NCBI GenBank assembly: GCA_008933995.1
Contig: WARS01000011.1
Coordinates: 8,585,516 to 8,649,515 of the forward strand
Direction: 5' to 3'
Origin: Datnioides undecimradiatus
Taxonomy: Eukaryota; Chordata; Actinopteri; Lobotiformes; Datnioididae
Length of the DNA: 64,000 nt
The position numbers and the translations under genes were made by a program. Below the pieces are notes generated by a model. It saw only the letters and a program-made list of their open reading frames with translations, made no database searches and had not been told where the DNA came from. This document shows, piece after piece, positions 36,181 through 47,700 of the stretch (within the stretch, counting starts at the first letter, position 1; every line of letters starts with the position of its first letter).

Positions 36181-39100
36181 TCTGTACATCTGCTGGAAAA
36201 AAATAGAAAGGCCCATCAAGCATAACAAGACAGGATGGATGCTCAGGCTACTCCACCTCGCAGCTGATAAGTATTCAGCAGCGCGATAAACAGAGAAGAA
36301 TACTTTCACAAACCCAGAGAGACTGGTAATCTCAAGAGAGATCATCAGCTCATCATAAAGACCTTTGTATGCTGTCGTTCTCTGCCTCAGGAAGAGCAGA
36401 GACGCTCTACACAAAACCTACTGCAGAGTGTCAAAGTTGTACAGAAGTGAGATATAAACAAGGGGAAAAAAACATCACAGAACACCTGAGAAGTCTTTCC
36501 TCTCATTAAACCTGTATAACAAACACACTGCGGCTGCATTATTCTTGATTTGCAGAAGAACATTTGGCTGTAGTTGACCAGTAAACCTAACTGGGCACCT
36601 CTCTACTGACCCACATTCACTGGGGATCTCATAGCTCTGTGTTCTCTGCTCCACTTTCCACAGCAAACTGATACCATGTAGGTTTTTATTTCATGTGTCA
36701 TTCCTTCACATTAACAGTTGTGTGCTATTCTATGCTATTTGCAGCCGGCAGGCCTTGGTTACTTTTAATTACAGTGGGTAATGAGAGAAGAGATCCAGAC
36801 TGTGAGACAAGGAGTATTTTTAGATCTTGATCTTGATTATCTAACACATCACTGCGGTCTCCTCAGATACGAGTTTGTTGGAGGACTTTTGCACCATCTA
36901 TTTGACTGAAATCACAGTAGATGGACAGATTTGGCACTTTGAGACCATGACTTTAATCAATTAACACATTTATAAGTGCTTTACTATCAAAACCAATCTA
37001 CAAGTACTTGCACATTAGTTTAATAAACTCATTTGAGTATGTAAGGAACTCACACTACAGAGCAGATAATAGGTCTGGCATTTGTTGGCAGTGTTTGTCC
37101 CATGACTGGATGTGTAGTGTGCAGCCAGTGGAGGACCAGGGATTGGAGAGGGGTGTTGAGGGCTTTTCAGACAGGCTGTTTTAATGAGCTTCAGATAATT
37201 AAATGTTATTTCAGAGCTCTGTGGTCAGATTGCTGTCTCAGAAAATTGTGTGACTCAGTGATCTGTTTGTGCTTTTCTCATTTACAAAATAAACATCTAT
37301 TTCTTTCCTCACTATCGTATTGTAGATCAAACTTGACTTATATAGCCTAATAAAGCTCGCTGCATGAGACGCGTGTTTTAGTCTCTTTTTTAATTGGAGA
37401 GAAAGAGTGTCTGGGTCTATTTGTGGTCTGGTGCAATGTTGGAAATGCCAGCTGTCGCGCATCAAAGCCTTGCTGGAACAAACCGTTATTTGGCATGTCC
37501 CTGCAACTTGTTGAAATAAATCACTATTACTCTTCAGTATAAAATCAGTTTCCCCCTTCAATTTAAAAGCTCATGTTGACATCAGATGAATAAAGTTTTA
37601 GAAAGATGTTTGTAATTTACATTAAATCCATTTTGCACTATTAAGACTTTGCACTATTAAGATGTTACTACTAACAAGACTACAGTGTGGCTCACACATT
37701 AAGTTATTAACATTTCCCCTAAAACTATTCACATTGTTGTAGAAAACTATATTTTTTACATTCTATCCAGCCATCTCTGAGAGGCAGGAAAAATCCTCAA
37801 CACCTTCTGGAGTTATGACTGACAGCTGTGGCTGGTCCAGAGAGCCCTGAGCCAAGCCCCATCACATAACGCATGCCCGACGTGTCTATGTCCATCTGGG
37901 GTCCTACCCTTCAAACCAGTGCACCCCTTGCTCTCTGCCGGCAGAGAGACCAAGGGACAAGAGGAGGAACAGGGTGTGAAGACGGGCCTCTTAGGGCTCG
38001 GAGGGAAGCATCCAAAGCCAGCTGGTCTGGCTTTGCAGTAAATCAATGGGCGTAGTGAAGCAAAGGCAGCAGAAAGAGGACGAAGAGTTGTAGAGAGAAG
38101 GAAAAAGAAGCGATAAAGTAAGTCAAGATTTGTAGGAGGGAAAAGTGGAGATTGGAACAGCAGGTTCTGTGAAGGCGTTTGTGCAACAACAACAAACAGG
38201 TGAGATATAGGTGTCAGGAGAGGTCCTGACTCCTTGCACATGATGGAAATGTGATGCCAATTAACACTAATTTCATTTCAAGATCTCAGGTTCTACAGTG
38301 AGTTGAATGCAAGATTTTGTGTTTTGTTTGATTATATGGATTTAAGAACATATCTAACTTTATACATCACATATATCAACAATTTTCATTGAGATAAATA
38401 AAGTTCTGTCTGATGTGTGTCGTCATGTTCACCTGACACTTAACAAGGTGATGTAAATTACTACCTTAGTGTTGGTTGCTTTTTTGCAAACATCGCTGTT
38501 TTTCTGTTGCTGGCTTCACTGTGGGAAGACGGGAGGGGTGAGTGTCGACACAAAAGTGCTGCTAAAGGAGATGCTGAGAGCAATTTGGATCCACACTGTT
38601 GTCACTTGGCATCAGCCTGAACTCACCAAGAACAGCTACAAAGCAGAAAGTTTACTGACTGAAAACACTCCAAGAAAACAGCTGGGGACTGTTTCTGTCT
38701 AATTCTTTTTTTGTCATGACTATTGTCAATGTCTAATGCAGAGGAAAGATGCGAGTGACATGCATGTGCGCGACTGAAAAGTGAACCACCGCAGTCAGTA
38801 GATTTGTCAGTTGTCATGCTATACCACTTTTATATAATGCACTATTGGTAAAGGGATTTCATTTGTGGTCCGAATACTTTAAGAAGACAGAAAATTAACA
38901 TTGCTTACTTTTTTGAATAATGCACTTACATGAATTTGTATTTCTATCAATATTAAAGCCTACATTCTGAACTGTAGATAACATGACAAGGTAAATCAGT
39001 GCTGAGCTTTTGAAAGACTAATTCAGTGCATCTATCACAGATAGTAGATTTGAAATGAAATGAATTGAAATGAATGTAACAATGCATAAAGGAAAACAGT

Positions 39101-41039
39101 TTGGAGAGAAGTTGCCAGTGCAGGTGGCCATTGCCAACATCCGTCCAGGCTGTTGTCACCTGCATTTTGAAATCCGAGCTTTGTGGTAGATTTTGAGGTA
39201 TTTTATTTTGTACCAGCTCCCTTCCGGTTTCAGATGCCCATATCATTAAGGAAATGAATTTGGCGTGATTGTATCGCAGTTTAATTGCCATGTGGAGGGC
39301 AGATATGATTCCAAAAATGTGTCACTTTATTCTCAATGAAAACTTACAAAAATCCTCATTTGGCACTGATTGATACACTATACTTTGAAAAACAAAACCC
39401 ATAAAGCCACAAATAACATTCTGAAGCTTGCCAAACTGCAAATTAAAAAGTTGTGCATTGTCCTACAACATATAATATAAAGGACTGGTTTGTTTATATG
39501 AGGTAGGTCTACTACAGAATAAGTTGAGTATTAATGTGACTACCATAAGAATGACAACAGTGGCCTGTTGATTGAGCATTTAGTTTACATCTTAACTTGT
39601 CTGCTCAAACCTGGCAGGTGGAATTTATAGGTGCGTTAATTTGGAGCCGGAGTTTGCACAGTAAAGCAAAAGTGGAAAAAGGCTCAAGTCAGCTGCAGAA
39701 AGAGCCAACTTCACATCGCCTCATGTGGCCATAAAGCACGCCCTCATTTAACCCCAACTAGTGCATGGCCAAGAGCCAGAAGTAGGATAATACAGACTAG
39801 ATTTATTTAACTTCCCCCAATTATTGCTGTTTGTTATTATAAACAATAACACAAAAAGTACCATGACCATTGTAAATTAAAAGTATATGTGGTTATAAAT
39901 GCAGGAACTGTGTTGTATTGGCATTATAATAGCCATTAAGGACAAGTTGTGACTGCTTGGCCTTGAGCCCTGAGGAAACAGGAGGGATGAGGAAGACTAG
40001 ACACAGCATTTTCCTCTGGGACTGGGACTAACTGGTGAAAAAGGCAGCACAACACACAAGGGACCAGGCTTTACTAGACTAATACAAATGAGCTACATAC
40101 AGCAGCAGCCACACTTTGTGAAAAACCCTTTTCCTTCATTAGTGAGCATGCAGTGTACAGTAATAAAACAGGATGCAATTAGAGGAGGATGTCTAAAGAA
40201 TCACCATTGTTTTAGATTTGAGCCATGGTTGAATGGAGCCATCACATCACTGCTTGCAGATGTACTAGACTGCTATGACTATTTCAAAAACAGAGAAATA
40301 GATGTGACTATATCCAACCTTAAAGTGAGTTAGTCTGGGACACTCTTTGTAGTTCATTTTTTAAAACAACACTCAAAGCAATCAGTAATATGTCTATAAA
40401 GTCCTGTAACTTAATATAATGAAGTCATGTGATACAGAAGCAGTCACTGAAAAACAACATGGCATGCCTTCACAAGACATAATGAGAAGCCTAATGTGTG
40501 AAACTCTTCTACAGCTTTTATAGCAATGTCACAATGTAAATGTGCCTCACAATAAGTAAAACTCCTACAAATAAACATAAAAATTATCAGCAAAGTAAAC
40601 ATTTGCCCCAAAAACAAAAGCAGACATTATGCTGGGAAAATTGCCTCTGTTTATTCTGTACAAAATCTAAGAGTAGGAGTTAATATTCATATATTCATAT
40701 TCTTATACAATTTGAATCTACAGCTGTTAGTTAAAAGTACAATATTTACGATAAATGGGTAGTGAAGTACAAGCACAAAGTAGAATGTACTCAAATAAAC
40801 TAAATAGTTGAGGAAACGTGAGACAGCTAGCCCTTTTAACTTGAATTGCTACATTTCTGCATAACCAGTGTCCACGTGCATGTAGTTACCCTGCCTAAAC
40901 CTGGCCACATGTTTTTCCCATTTATATTAAACACACAACTGAACAGTACATGGTAATTGTGCTGAATTTGCTCCCGCACCTGCTTTCAAATGCCAGTAAA
41001 TGCACAGTCCGCTGAGCCTGGCACCACACCTCCTCTGAT

Positions 41040-41200
41040 CCTGCACATACACGTGACCCTCTCAGAGGCGAGTCAAACAAATCCCGCCTTCTCAGTCTAA
41101 TTGGCTGCTCAACAGACGCTGTAGATTTTCATTGGCTACAGGCGGTGTCCTTTAAACCAAATTCCATTGCTGTTGTCTTAGAGATATGACGTCAAATGTA
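41040..41200 (+). promoter_or_regulatory. Promoter-like array upstream of mef2a
   Basis: Within 150 bp: E-box CACGTGAC from 41050, GC box CCCGCC at 41083, two inverted CCAAT boxes (ATTGG) at 41100 and 41131, exactly 31 bp apart, and a perfect CRE TGACGTCA at 41187-41194. This is a classical proximal promoter arrangement. The gene driven is inferred to be mef2a. Confidence 0.5.
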
Positions 41201-41271
41201 GCTGATGTGATGAGGCCGAGTTGAGTAATTTGATGAAAGTGTGTCTCTAAATCTAAGAAGAAAACAGATTG

Positions 41272-41297
41272 GACTTCAATAATGGACTTCAATAATG
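41272..41297. repeat. Direct duplication of GGACTTCAATAAT
   Basis: Two adjacent exact 13-bp copies within the putative mef2a 5' region. Confidence 0.9.
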
Positions 41298-41574
41298 CTT
41301 GTCTTCGTTGTTCTTCTTTGTTGTTTAGGTTCTTTGGCCTGTTAGGCCACAATTCCTCTAAGTTCTCCTCAAGGCTGTTGGAGAGCGGACTTAGTATAAA
41401 AAACATAAAATGGCAATATATGAACAAATAATGTACACTGAAGAGCGATACATGAGAGTTTCTTATGTGTTTTTGTGTTGCTACATGAAGCCCAGCAACA
41501 CTCATTCCTGTTTTAATATTGTTTAAACATTTTTGAGAAAATGACTTTTACTACTTCTAATGTTTTGACGGTGG

Positions 41575-41635
41575 CGTGTGTGAGAGAGCGGGGGGAGAAA
41601 GAGAGAGAGAGTGTGTGAGAGAGAGAGAGGCAGTT
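41575..41635. repeat. GA-rich low-complexity tract
   Basis: GAGAGAG runs with a GGGGGG interruption, just upstream of the CpG-rich zone; common in 5' UTRs and promoters. Confidence 0.85.
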
Positions 41636-41689
41636 CGTCAGAGAAGGGGAGGAGTCTCTCACTGACAAGAGGGAGACTGGCTTTTCTGA

Positions 41690-42290
41690 GTTTGTCAGCT
41701 CCCCCTAAAATAGCAGTCAGCGCGTAAATGTGAACCGAAATTACGTTTATCCACTGGAGCCACCGATATAGAGTGTCTATACACAGCGACTGACTTGGGA
41801 GTAAAGGTGAGTAACGGAAATAGAAACAATGTTGCGGAGAGTGGCAGCGGCACTGTAAGCTACAGTGAGTGAGGGCAGAAAGGCGCAAGAGGGAGACGTA
41901 GAGTGGATTTGGGAGACGGAGACATTTACTGTATATCTCTCTATTTCTCTGTCTTCTCCGGGGTACGTACTGAATAGGAGACACGGGATGTAAAAGCCGT
42001 GTCGTGTCACTTAACAAGAGCCGTGTTATATTATCAGTAAGGTTTTTATGCCGTGAAATGTGTCTGTCTCTGTATTTAAGGGTGCAGTCAGTCGCGCGCG
42101 CTGTTGATATCAGTCAATCGCGAGAAACTTTTACAGGATTCCTCGCGAGCAGTAATACGCCGGCAACACGCTTCACTGTGGGGCCGTAAAGATGTGTGTT
42201 ATGATCCCTAAAACAACTTCCCTGTTCACCGTGGGATCGAAAGCGCGAAGTGTTGAACTGTACTTTGTATAACAGGCGCATCGTTTGGGC
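41690..42290 (+). promoter_or_regulatory. mef2a: CpG-rich zone, probable mef2a 5' end
   Basis: The densest CpG stretch of the window (for example TCGCGCGCGC near 42091), against a CpG-poor background. A strong donor AAAG|GTGAGT at 41806/41807 could end a non-coding first exon; other donors (ATCA|GTAAGG near 42037) are possible. Two TCGCGA palindromes lie at 42118 and 42143. No long conserved reading frame; the minus-strand frame at 41523-42017 is attributed to base composition. Confidence 0.45.
42118..42149. promoter_or_regulatory. Paired TCGCGA (CGCG-element) motifs
   Basis: TCGCGAGA at 42118-42125 and CTCGCGAG at 42142-42149, 25 bp apart. They match the core of TCTCGCGAGA, the motif bound by BANP at CpG-island promoters. 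Confidence 0.5.
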
Positions 42291-44780
42291 AAAATAGTAA
42301 TCAATGTGTGGATAATGACACTGTTGAGCCAACAGCAGCGGGTTACAGTTCACGCAGTGAATATCATAGAAGTTAAGGTCTGATATTGACTTTCCAGCAA
42401 ATTGTATGTTTGAACACTTCTAACTTCTAAAAAAACACGTAAACCCCTCCCGATCCAACTTATCTTAAATGATAACATAGGGTGATTTGATTTGTTTTAA
42501 GTTTTGCACATGGGTTGCCAGTTTTGATAACTGCTTAACGCTGTTGAAATCTAGATGGTGCTGGTCACAATGACATCACTACACTTGATTATTAGCGTAC
42601 ATGATGTTAGCCTAGCATTGTTGTCTGTATATTTGCAACACACTGTAATCAATATAGCAAGACGAGGCCAAGTAGTTCCATGACATCAAACCTAAGCTAA
42701 TTTTATTTTGGCACCTTTACATAATTTATATATCTGATGAAATATGTCCTAATTTGAAAGAGAGATGGTGGGGGCTAAAGGTGAAAGTTGTTGCCTTGGT
42801 GGACTTCTCACTATACAAGAAGACAACACTTTTAACAAACTACGAGACAGTGCATGGTACATTTCAGATCATCTGTATGGGCAGTTGGTGAGGTGAGAGA
42901 CGATCTTTGCTGTCTGGTGGCTTTTTGAATCTCCGGGACTCTTGTGACCTGAACCTCTCGCCAGGGTGGGCAGTTGCCAACAGTAACCTGACCTTCTCAA
43001 ATGTTTCTGGTGAATACCTGCACCAAACATCATCTCGTCTCATTAATATTGTACCGAAGAGTCAGCCTTTACTCAATCGCAACTGATAAAATACCACTAA
43101 CATAACCAGTATTTACTTCTCTTTTCAAAAGTTAATATTTAGTAATTAAAAAAGTTTTGGGTACAAGTTGTAAAATGTGTTTTGTATTGTTGTGTGGATA
43201 AAATCCATAATATTTGGTGAATCCTTAAAGGTTGTGTATTGTTTATGTTCATAGATTTAAGAGTGATTTTTTTTGGCCTTAATCCCATCTTTAAATCCTT
43301 CACTACTTACAGTACATACCTCAGTTATTAGATCGAACCAATGACGAATTTTATTGTGAAAGTAATTCTTCAGGGACACGAGCTGTTGCAGCCGTATTAA
43401 AGCATACTTGTATTTTTCACTGTTACTGCTGTTCTGACGGCATGTACATTACCATACCAGCTGGCTGCCAGTGATTTCTAAAGCAAAGCAGTAAAGCACC
43501 CTCCAATCTGCAGTCATTAGCTTCTGTGCTGCCCCAGGCCTCGCCAGTAATGGGCCTTGTTGCTCATGATCCACGTCACGTGAGGCTCTTATGTCTAATA
43601 TGTGGATGAGGGATTCTTTCTGCGCTGCTGAAATGAATATCATTTTAACAATTGATGTCGTATATTAGTCAAAGGAATGAACGTGATGTCTGTGAAGGCC
43701 CGGATAGAGCCATCACAAATGTCCATTTCATGCATGTGGTGAGCTGTTGCTCAAACCTCAGAGACCCCAAATGTACCAGCTTTGTCATTAAGCAAACACA
43801 CAATCAGTATGATTACAGTCTGTTAAATTCTCTATCATTTGATCAACAATATGTTGATGCAGTAATCCAAGCTAGATGGATGCCACTCCACGATGACTAC
43901 CACTGTTTATGAAATGTTTTAGCCTTGCTACATGTTATGTTTTTGTGCCCCTGCATGTCTCTGTAAATGTGCGTAAGTGCGTGTTAGCGTCTTAGCACAA
44001 GTTCTCAGTGGAAAGGGAGAAATGAGAGGTGGTGACGGTGTGAGGAACGGGCAGCTGCAGCATCTTTTACTGCACTCCTCATCCCACTTCAATCTCAGTG
44101 TCTCAGCTTCTCCTTCCAGGAGAAATGTGGAGTGTGTGGGCGAGTCGGATCTGCAATTAACGCTGGTTGTCAGAAAGAGAATGCTGGCGTTCACACGATG
44201 CCTCTGAATCACTGAGTGAAAGTCTTTCTCCTCCACTCTCCTCCTCCCAGGACATTTTTTCCAAGGAGGACAAAAACACCAGAAAGCTGAAAGCCAAGGA
44301 TGTATTGAATGAAAAATATGAGACAGAGGCTGAACGTCCTTGGTCCAATAAAGAGGATAGTGTTTCTTTGATTGTTTGGTAAGCCAAGATGTTCTTTTGT
44401 ACTGCAGATTTAGCTATAGTGTTACAGCAAACATGGATATTTCCATTGTTTTACGATTGTTATATGTATTTTTTCAAATTATTCTTAGTCTATTTTTTAA
44501 TCCTTTTTTGCAACATTTAAGTGGTATCTTTATGGGGCTGGTTATTATCATAAAGTGAGCTTTGAGTATAGTTAAATTTTCTGGCAAATAGCGTGAATAT
44601 TAAATATAGTTTCTTGGTTTGTTTGATGAAAGTGTTTATCATCATGCACTGAAACAAAAGCAGGTTTGTCTAAGTTTACAGATAAATGCATTGAGGTAAA
44701 GAGTTTATTTCCTTTTTTCTTTGTGCTCTTAGTTTTTAGTCAGACATTTGTTGCCATGGCATACTTGAATTTGTGTGTTG

Positions 44781-44795
44781 TTTTTTTTTTTTTTT
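44781..44795. repeat. Poly(T) tract
   Basis: 15 consecutive T. Confidence 0.95.
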
Positions 44796-47700
44796 AAGAT
44801 TTTCTTTTAAGATTGTTCAAAAGAAAAGTGGCGTGATCACACTCAGCGTTGCATTGTAACAGTTTAACTTTCTCTTGGACTAACAAAAGCATCTTAGTAA
44901 CATGATTCATTGTTTATTGGAGCTCTATCATCAATATGGAGATTCCAGCGTTTTCCTGTGAGACCTGGAGGTTGGATGCAGAATTTTGAGCCTGGCAGAT
45001 AATGTTTTAGACCACAGTTAACTGTAGACTGTCCCCCTGCAGACTAAAGAGACTTGTGCTGCAGTTTTTTTGTAAAGAAATAGCGGGCCGTCATTGCACA
45101 GCAAACCACTAAACTTTGAATTTAAACCTGAAAACATTTGATGTATGGTTTTCAAGTGGTGGGACATGTTTTTTTAAAAAATATTTTTTTCTGCCTAAGT
45201 TTCCTTAATAGGTTTGATAGGGCGACAGTTAGCAGCTGTGGTGTCTGGTGTCTGCATGTGCTGCTCGTATTAGACAGGATGGTCCTGTGCTGTGATCATG
45301 AGCCACTGCTATGTGTGATCTTGCGCCGGGTGTCAGACAACATCGACTTGGTAAACACTGCTTACTGGTTTATATGAAGAGGTTTGGTCAAGGTAAAAGG
45401 AATTTACATTTAAATTTATATTTACAGTTTTAAAATCTCATTTAGTCAATTAAACCACTGTACACTTTCTTGTTTGAACAAATGGGTTTTTTATAAACTT
45501 AAGAAGGCTTTTATGCATTAATGCTACAATGTCTGTTATAAAACACATAGCGCTTACACTGCACATAGAATTTCACTGGCTTTTGGAAACTCTGTTTAGA
45601 ACCCCCCACCCCACAAATTGTTAAGGCTCTCTAATAGCTTCATGTAAGCTCAGAGGGTGAATGTATTACTTGCTGAGGCACTGTTTGTATAGCAAGGCAG
45701 CTTGCAGTGACCTTTCAACTGTCCTGCCCTTGACTGAGACCTGTGGTGGTAAGCCACCTCGTTTGGCTCACTCAGCACATGTGCTGCTGAGCAGGGCAGA
45801 GCAGCTTAAGGCTGCGCCGTCTTTTCCTGTCTCCTGTGCTCTTTCAAATGAGGGCTGACTGAAGGTCTCTTCACCTCCTCAACCTGGACCACAGAGGAGA
45901 ATCAGCAGGAAGATCCTCAAGCAGAGCTGCACTCTCAATCTGCTGTTAATCTGCTTTTCGCCACCATGATCCTTGTCTGTCTATAGCTCTAGATCCATAC
46001 TGGTTGCTGGCTCTGAATACAAACAGACACATGGCATTATATAGCCACTACAGTCACAGTGGCATCATACAATACCATCGTCATAACTTTCTATTATGTA
46101 TTTGTTTAATGATGGTGTTTTAGCCTGTATTTTTGAAACAACTTCTCTCTATTGTGTTAAGGCCAAATTCTCTAATGAGCAAAAGAATAGTACATTCACA
46201 CTTTGTGGTTTGGGAGGGTAGACTGTGGAAGCATGCGGTGGAGCAAAGGTGATGACTTTTAGAAGTCAAGTCATTTAGCACATCTCTAAGATAACGCCTC
46301 CTCCTTTGGCTTTCTGGAGTGCAAGAAAAACCACAGTATCACATTGTGCATCATCTCAAAAGTGTGTGGGCCACACTCAGGGGACGTAGAACCCAAACGT
46401 GTGTGTCCTGTGGTTTGGTTATTTTTTTAGTATGCTTTGTTCTTGTTTACATGAAGGAGACATTTACCTGTGTCGAGATGTATGTTGAGTGTCTATGTTG
46501 CTTCACAATACTGTGGTGTGGCTATTAAGTTGTATTATATACAGAGCAGAACTGATAGTTGAAAATGGAGTTAAGAAAGACATCTCTTTGCTGAGTTGCG
46601 TTTTAACTGAATTTTAATGAGACTCTGAAAAAAATATAAATCAAAGGAATATATTATAATCTAATTTACTAGATCAAAAGATCTCCCATGATTGCTAATA
46701 TACCCCACTGTATTGAATTCCTGATGTTCCACTGTAGATCTTAAAAAGCATCTCTCACTGGAGATTTAACTCCTCTAGCTTTGTATGGAGTCGATGAAGT
46801 ACAAGCATTGCACACAGACAAACAATTGAATTATGTGAAAAGTAAACTTTCTTCAAAGTCTGGTAAGCTCCGTGTAATAAAGCGGTTTGTTACCCAGCAC
46901 TAAAGTAGGCGATTTAAAACATCAGCTATGGCCTTTATCACCTTTTGATCCAGCCTCCCATTATGTTACCCAAGCTAGCAAGAAAGCCATGGAGAAGTGT
47001 TCATCAGTTGCTGTGTAGTAAATACAGCTGTACAACCTGAGTTTCACAGCTCCAACAGTGAGCATGTTGACTCAAAGTCCAGTAGCTGCTGGAAGGAAGA
47101 CTTGGATCTTCTGCAGCTGGTCCGGCCTTGTGGCCTCATGAGCTGCAGGAAGGAGGCCTGCAATATCTTTGTTTTTCATGTTTGTCTGAGGAGCCCTGTG
47201 AACCAGGACAGCTGGGGAGGATGTGATTCCTCCCATTATTCTGCAGCACACATCAGCCATATGAACTGGAAAGGGAAATGACCCAGCCCCTTGTTCTCCC
47301 TGGAAGCTGCTCCAGTCCACCGTGGGGCTCTGACTTGTAGTTCAAAGTTGTCTTCCTCACTGCTGTTAGGGTTGCGCTCTAGCAACGTGAGCACTGCGGC
47401 ATCTCATGCATGTTCTCTTTAGCTAGAGTATCCAAACTGTTGCTACATTAGACTGGGCTGTAGTAGGTGGTGTTTATGTTGCGTGTGCAGATTCAGGATG
47501 ATAAGATTGTCTTTTTGACCTTGCCCACTTTAGGGGAAAGTAAGCTTGGTCAAGTATCCCTTTTACAAGCCATGATATCATCTCTCTGCTTTTACAATTT
47601 AAAGGACATCCTAAACTCTTGAAGTTGGCATGATTTCAAAAGCAAAGCATCCTGGTCAGCCATATTTGTCATTTTCAAAATTTTGAATTAAAACCGGTCT

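Larger units (their letters stand above)
21781..41039. other. Intergenic desert, second part
   Basis: No exon recognised on either strand and no leucine-rich-repeat exon of lrrc28, which lies here in human. Contains candidate regulatory blocks (22980-23350, 32390-32760, 36060-36180), degenerate repeats (25306-25370, 27566-27863, 29340-29435) and microsatellites (30169-30214, 35611-35660). Open frames such as 26769-27167 and 37813-38241 look like chance. Confidence 0.65.

Noticed and set aside
37813-38241. 142-residue minus-strand frame in the desert
   Set aside because: Low-complexity Pro/Ser/Leu translation with no family features.
41523-42017. 164-residue minus-strand frame in the CpG-rich zone
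   Set aside because: Ser/Arg/Leu-rich translation of GA-rich and CpG-rich DNA; overlaps the probable promoter and first exon.
44600-44609. TTAAATATAG, a perfect match to the MEF2 site YTAWWWWTAR in the mef2a intron
   Set aside because: Several such matches are expected by chance in 64 kb of AT-rich DNA; no supporting cluster was seen.
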